DNA of 64,000 bases from Micromonospora radicis. Lineage in GTDB: Bacteria; Actinomycetota; Actinomycetes; Mycobacteriales; Micromonosporaceae. The translations under genes and the position numbers were made by a program. Within the stretch, counting starts at the first letter, position 1. Each line of letters starts with the position of its first letter. The notes beneath the pieces are model-generated. The model was not told the DNA's origin and ran no database searches. It was given only the letters and a program-made list of their open reading frames with translations. Shown here one piece after another: positions 61,782 through 64,000 of the stretch. Where the stretch lies: NCBI RefSeq assembly GCF_003583405.1, contig NZ_QXEC01000006.1:1-64000 (forward strand). Reading direction: 5' to 3'.

Positions 61782-61813
61782 GCGGTGTACGCCGTCGTGC
61801 ACCAGAGCTGAGC
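61754..61813. repeat. 30-bp tandem duplication of the rsmI 3' end
   Basis: Bases 61754-61783 and 61784-61813 are identical and adjoin. The unit contains the last eight codons of rsmI and its TGA stop. The second copy lies after the stop, so the protein is unchanged; the minus-strand gene ends 8 bases further on. This looks like a recent slippage or recombination event. Confidence 0.92.
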
Positions 61814-61821
61814 CGGGCGCT

Positions 61822-62760
61822 TCACCAGGCGGCGATGAGGAAGCCGAGGGTGGTCAGTAACGGGCCGCCGAGCGCGGCGGTGACCGCCCAGCGGCGGGCG
61901 CGGGCACCGGGCAGCCGGGTCGCGCCGGTCCACCGGGCGATGCCGGCGGCGCAGCCGAGCACGCCCAGCAGGCCGAGCGACCAGCGCAGGTGAGCACTGA
62001 CGCCCCGGTCGGCGTACGCGGTGGCGGCCTCCGGGCCGGTGACCCGGGCCGGCAGGACCGTACCGGCGGTGGCCTGCCGTTCGGTCACCCCGCTGACCCG
62101 TACCCCGTGGGTCCGGAACTGCTCGCCGGTCGCGGTGAAGATGCCCCGGCAGCGCTGGCTCAACCCGCTGCCGGTGCACTCGGTCAACACCACGGTGCCG
62201 GTGTTGGCGTGGCCGACGGCGAGCCAGAACGGCCCGGCGCTGACCCAGGCGAAGAAGGCCGCCGCCAGGCTCAACCCCACCAGCGTGGCCAGGCCCGACA
62301 GCGGATCCGGTGGGTGGTTCGCCCGTTCCCGGCGGCGTCGCACCGGCCAGGTCGGCCGCCACCGCCAGCTGCCCCGGGCGGGATCCTCCTGCCGGACCGG
62401 CGTGCCGTCCCAGTGCACCTCCTCGATCGGTGCCCAGAACGTGTCGTCGTCGTCCGGCGTACCGGCGTCGGCGGGATAGCCCCGGCGGGCCCGGCGGCCG
62501 GCCGACCGGATCGGTACCCGGCTCGGTACCGCGTCGACCGGAGCCCCCGTGGTGGGCTCCACCTCGACGGTGGCCGACGGGCGGTGGTCCGCGGCGGGTT
62601 GCTCCGGTGCGTCGGACGGCCCGGCCTCGGTCGCCCCGACGGGCACCGTCCGGGGATGCGGTGCCACCGCCTGGGTACGCGCGGCCGGATCCGGCCAGGT
62701 GTCCGTGGGGGGCCCGTCCTCGTGCTCGCGGGCGGCTCTGCTGCCAGTCACGCGGTTCAT
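61822..62760 (-). CDS. Membrane protein with disordered N-terminus, 312 aa
   Basis: ATG 62760. The first 150 residues are Pro/Asp/Glu-rich and without structure motifs. Helices follow: [19 protein letters not shown], then an extracellular segment with a Cys pair ([13 protein letters not shown]), then [17 protein letters not shown] and [17 protein letters not shown]. The family is not recognised. It lies between rsmI (convergent) and metG (divergent). Confidence 0.75.
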   Translation of the reverse strand: MNRVTGSRAAREHEDGPPTDTWPDPAARTQAVAPHPRTVPVGATEAGPSDAPEQPAADHRPSATVEVEPTTGAPVDAVPSRVPIRSAGRRARRGYPADAGTPDDDDTFWAPIEEVHWDGTPVRQEDPARGSWRWRPTWPVRRRRERANHPPDPLSGLATLVGLSLAAAFFAWVSAGPFWLAVGHANTGTVVLTECTGSGLSQRCRGIFTATGEQFRTHGVRVSGVTERQATAGTVLPARVTGPEAATAYADRGVSAHLRWSLGLLGVLGCAAGIARWTGATRLPGARARRWAVTAALGGPLLTTLGFLIAAW

Positions 62761-62910
62761 TGGACACCGCTCGCCGGGGGACACCGGGCAGCTCAGACAG
62801 CGTGTCGGCGACAAATCGGACGACCGGTCGGGCCAGGTCGGCCCGCTTCGCCGACCCGGCACTCCTATTGGTTCGCAGCCACCCGGGCCGGGTCACTAGG
62901 CTTCCTGGGC

Positions 62911-64000
62911 ATGAGTCACGTTCTCGCGGCAGTGGCCTGGCCGTACGCCAACGGCCCCCGCCACATCGGCCACGTCTCCGGTTTCGGCGTTCCCTCCGAC
63001 GTGTTCGCCCGGTACATGCGGATGGCGGGCCACGACGTGCTCATGGTCTCCGGCACCGACGAGCACGGCACCCCGATCCAGGTGCAGGCCGACGCCGAGG
63101 GGCTCACCCCGCGCGAGCTGGCCGACCGGTACAACCGGGTGATCGTGGAGGACCTGCACGGCCTGGGCCTGTCCTACGACCTGTTCACCCGGACCACCAC
63201 CCGCAACCACTACGCGGTGGTGCAGGAGTTGTTCGAGGGGATGTACCGCAACGGGTACATCGTGCCGAAGACCACCATGGGGGCGATCTCGCCGTCCACC
63301 GGCCGGACCCTGCCCGACCGGTACATCGAGGGCACCTGCCCGATCTGCGGCTACGACAGCGCCCGCGGTGACCAGTGCGACAACTGCGGCAACCAGCTCG
63401 ACCCGATCGACCTGATCGACCCCAAGTCGAAGATCAACGGCGAGACGCCGAAGTTCGTCGAGACCGAGCACTTCTTCCTCGACCTGCCCGCCCTGGCCGA
63501 GGTGCTGCGGCAGTGGCTGGACACCCGGGAGGGCTGGCGCCCCAACGTGCTGCGGTTCTCCCGGAACCTGCTCGACGACCTCCAGCCCCGAGCCATCACC
63601 CGGGACCTGGAGTGGGGCGTACCCATCCCGCTCGACGGCTGGCGGGAGCGCACCGACAAGCGCATCTACGTGTGGTTCGACGCGGTGATCGGCTACCTCT
63701 CCGCGTCCATCGAGTGGGCCCGCCGCTCCGGCGACCCGGAGGCCTGGCGCCGGTGGTGGTCCACGGACGCGGAAGGCAAGGACTCGCAGTCCTACTACTT
63801 CATGGGCAAGGACAACATCGTCTTCCACTCGGTGATCTGGCCCGCGCTGCTCGCCGGCTACTCCGGTGAGGGCGCCCGCGACGGCGAGCCGGGCCGGCTC
63901 GGCCGGCTCAACCTGCCCACCGAGGTGGTCTCCAGCGAGTTCCTGACCATGGAGGGTCGCAAGTTCTCCTCCTCCCGCCGGGTGGTCATCTACGTCCGGG
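62911..64000 (+). CDS. metG: Methionyl-tRNA synthetase (5' part; runs off the window)
   Basis: 363 residues are visible. Class I signature [20 protein letters not shown] (HIGH motif), [11 protein letters not shown], a zinc knuckle ([18 protein letters not shown]), [10 protein letters not shown], and the KMSKS-equivalent loop EGRKFSSSR near the window end. It charges tRNA-Met in the cytoplasm. It is divergent from the membrane protein gene, with 150 bases between. The C-terminal anticodon-binding domain lies outside the window. Confidence 0.95.
   Translation, partial: MSHVLAAVAWPYANGPRHIGHVSGFGVPSDVFARYMRMAGHDVLMVSGTDEHGTPIQVQADAEGLTPRELADRYNRVIVEDLHGLGLSYDLFTRTTTRNHYAVVQELFEGMYRNGYIVPKTTMGAISPSTGRTLPDRYIEGTCPICGYDSARGDQCDNCGNQLDPIDLIDPKSKINGETPKFVETEHFFLDLPALAEVLRQWLDTREGWRPNVLRFSRNLLDDLQPRAITRDLEWGVPIPLDGWRERTDKRIYVWFDAVIGYLSASIEWARRSGDPEAWRRWWSTDAEGKDSQSYYFMGKDNIVFHSVIWPALLAGYSGEGARDGEPGRLGRLNLPTEVVSSEFLTMEGRKFSSSRRVVIYVR

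Noticed and set aside
1..64000. CRISPR arrays, rRNA genes, riboswitches or replication origins
   Set aside because: Scanned by eye; no regularly spaced repeats, rRNA cores, recognisable aptamers or DnaA-box clusters were found.

Overview
The window is very GC-rich DNA with strongly biased third codon positions, frequent GTG/TTG starts and many 1-4 base start/stop overlaps. Together with the gene families present (PMT mannosyltransferase beside rsmI and metG, DUF6153, Tat lipoprotein binding proteins, secreted cellulase, LPMO and GH43), this points to a soil actinomycete, most likely Micromonosporaceae. That placement is inference, because no rRNA gene or species marker is present.

Layout. 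(1) 0-9.6 kb is accessory and decaying DNA: a long perfect inverted repeat, a toxin-antitoxin-chaperone operon (higB-higA-secB-like, minus strand), a tRNA 3'-end remnant of the kind left at an integration site, orphan hypotheticals, a short acidic Tyr/Asp-tailed ORF with its own terminator, a frameshifted LtrA gene, a chimeric LacI/GH9-cellulase pseudogene and an aldehyde dehydrogenase pseudogene. (2) 9.6-18.4 kb is a coherent nucleoside/ribose operon: LacI regulator with two tandem operators, nucleoside hydrolase, lipoprotein binding protein, two permeases, two non-identical ABC ATPases and a ribokinase. (3) 18.4-22.7 kb holds a truncated CHAT-protease fragment, a protein that looks like two RusA-type modules, and a minus-strand pair (HTH-phosphoribosyltransferase-like protein plus inositol-monophosphatase-like protein). 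(4) 23.0-32.4 kb is a ten-gene plus-strand cluster: globin/ferredoxin-reductase, GNAT, small unknown, APC permease, unknown, PLP decarboxylase, deoxynucleoside-kinase-like, zinc-type dehydrogenase, DegT-type aminotransferase and Nudix. It looks like a small-molecule pathway of unknown product.

(5) 32.5-46.3 kb is dominated by secreted polymer degradation: a giant GH9 protein carrying FG-GAP repeats, a two-component system, an LPMO translationally coupled to a DUF305 lipoprotein, an SDR oxidoreductase, a GH43/CBM42 arabinofuranosidase and a thermolysin-like protease. Two LacI-type operator candidates lie upstream of the last two. (6) 46.3-50.4 kb has a beta-grasp-like protein ending in Gly-Gly, coupled by a one-base overlap to a DUF4132 protein, then a DUF6153/DUF305 pair. 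(7) 50.4-54.1 kb is an oligosaccharide ABC importer without its own ATPase. (8) 54.4-64 kb is core-like: VWA and other membrane-anchored proteins, an Sfp-type phosphopantetheinyl transferase, PMT, rsmI (with a tandem duplication of its 3' end), a membrane protein and the start of metG.

The strongest candidates for something undescribed are the Gly-Gly beta-grasp/DUF4132 pair, the ten-gene cluster at 23-32 kb, the LPMO-DUF305 coupling and the HTH-PRTase/IMPase pair. All functions are read from sequence motifs by eye; no database search was possible.
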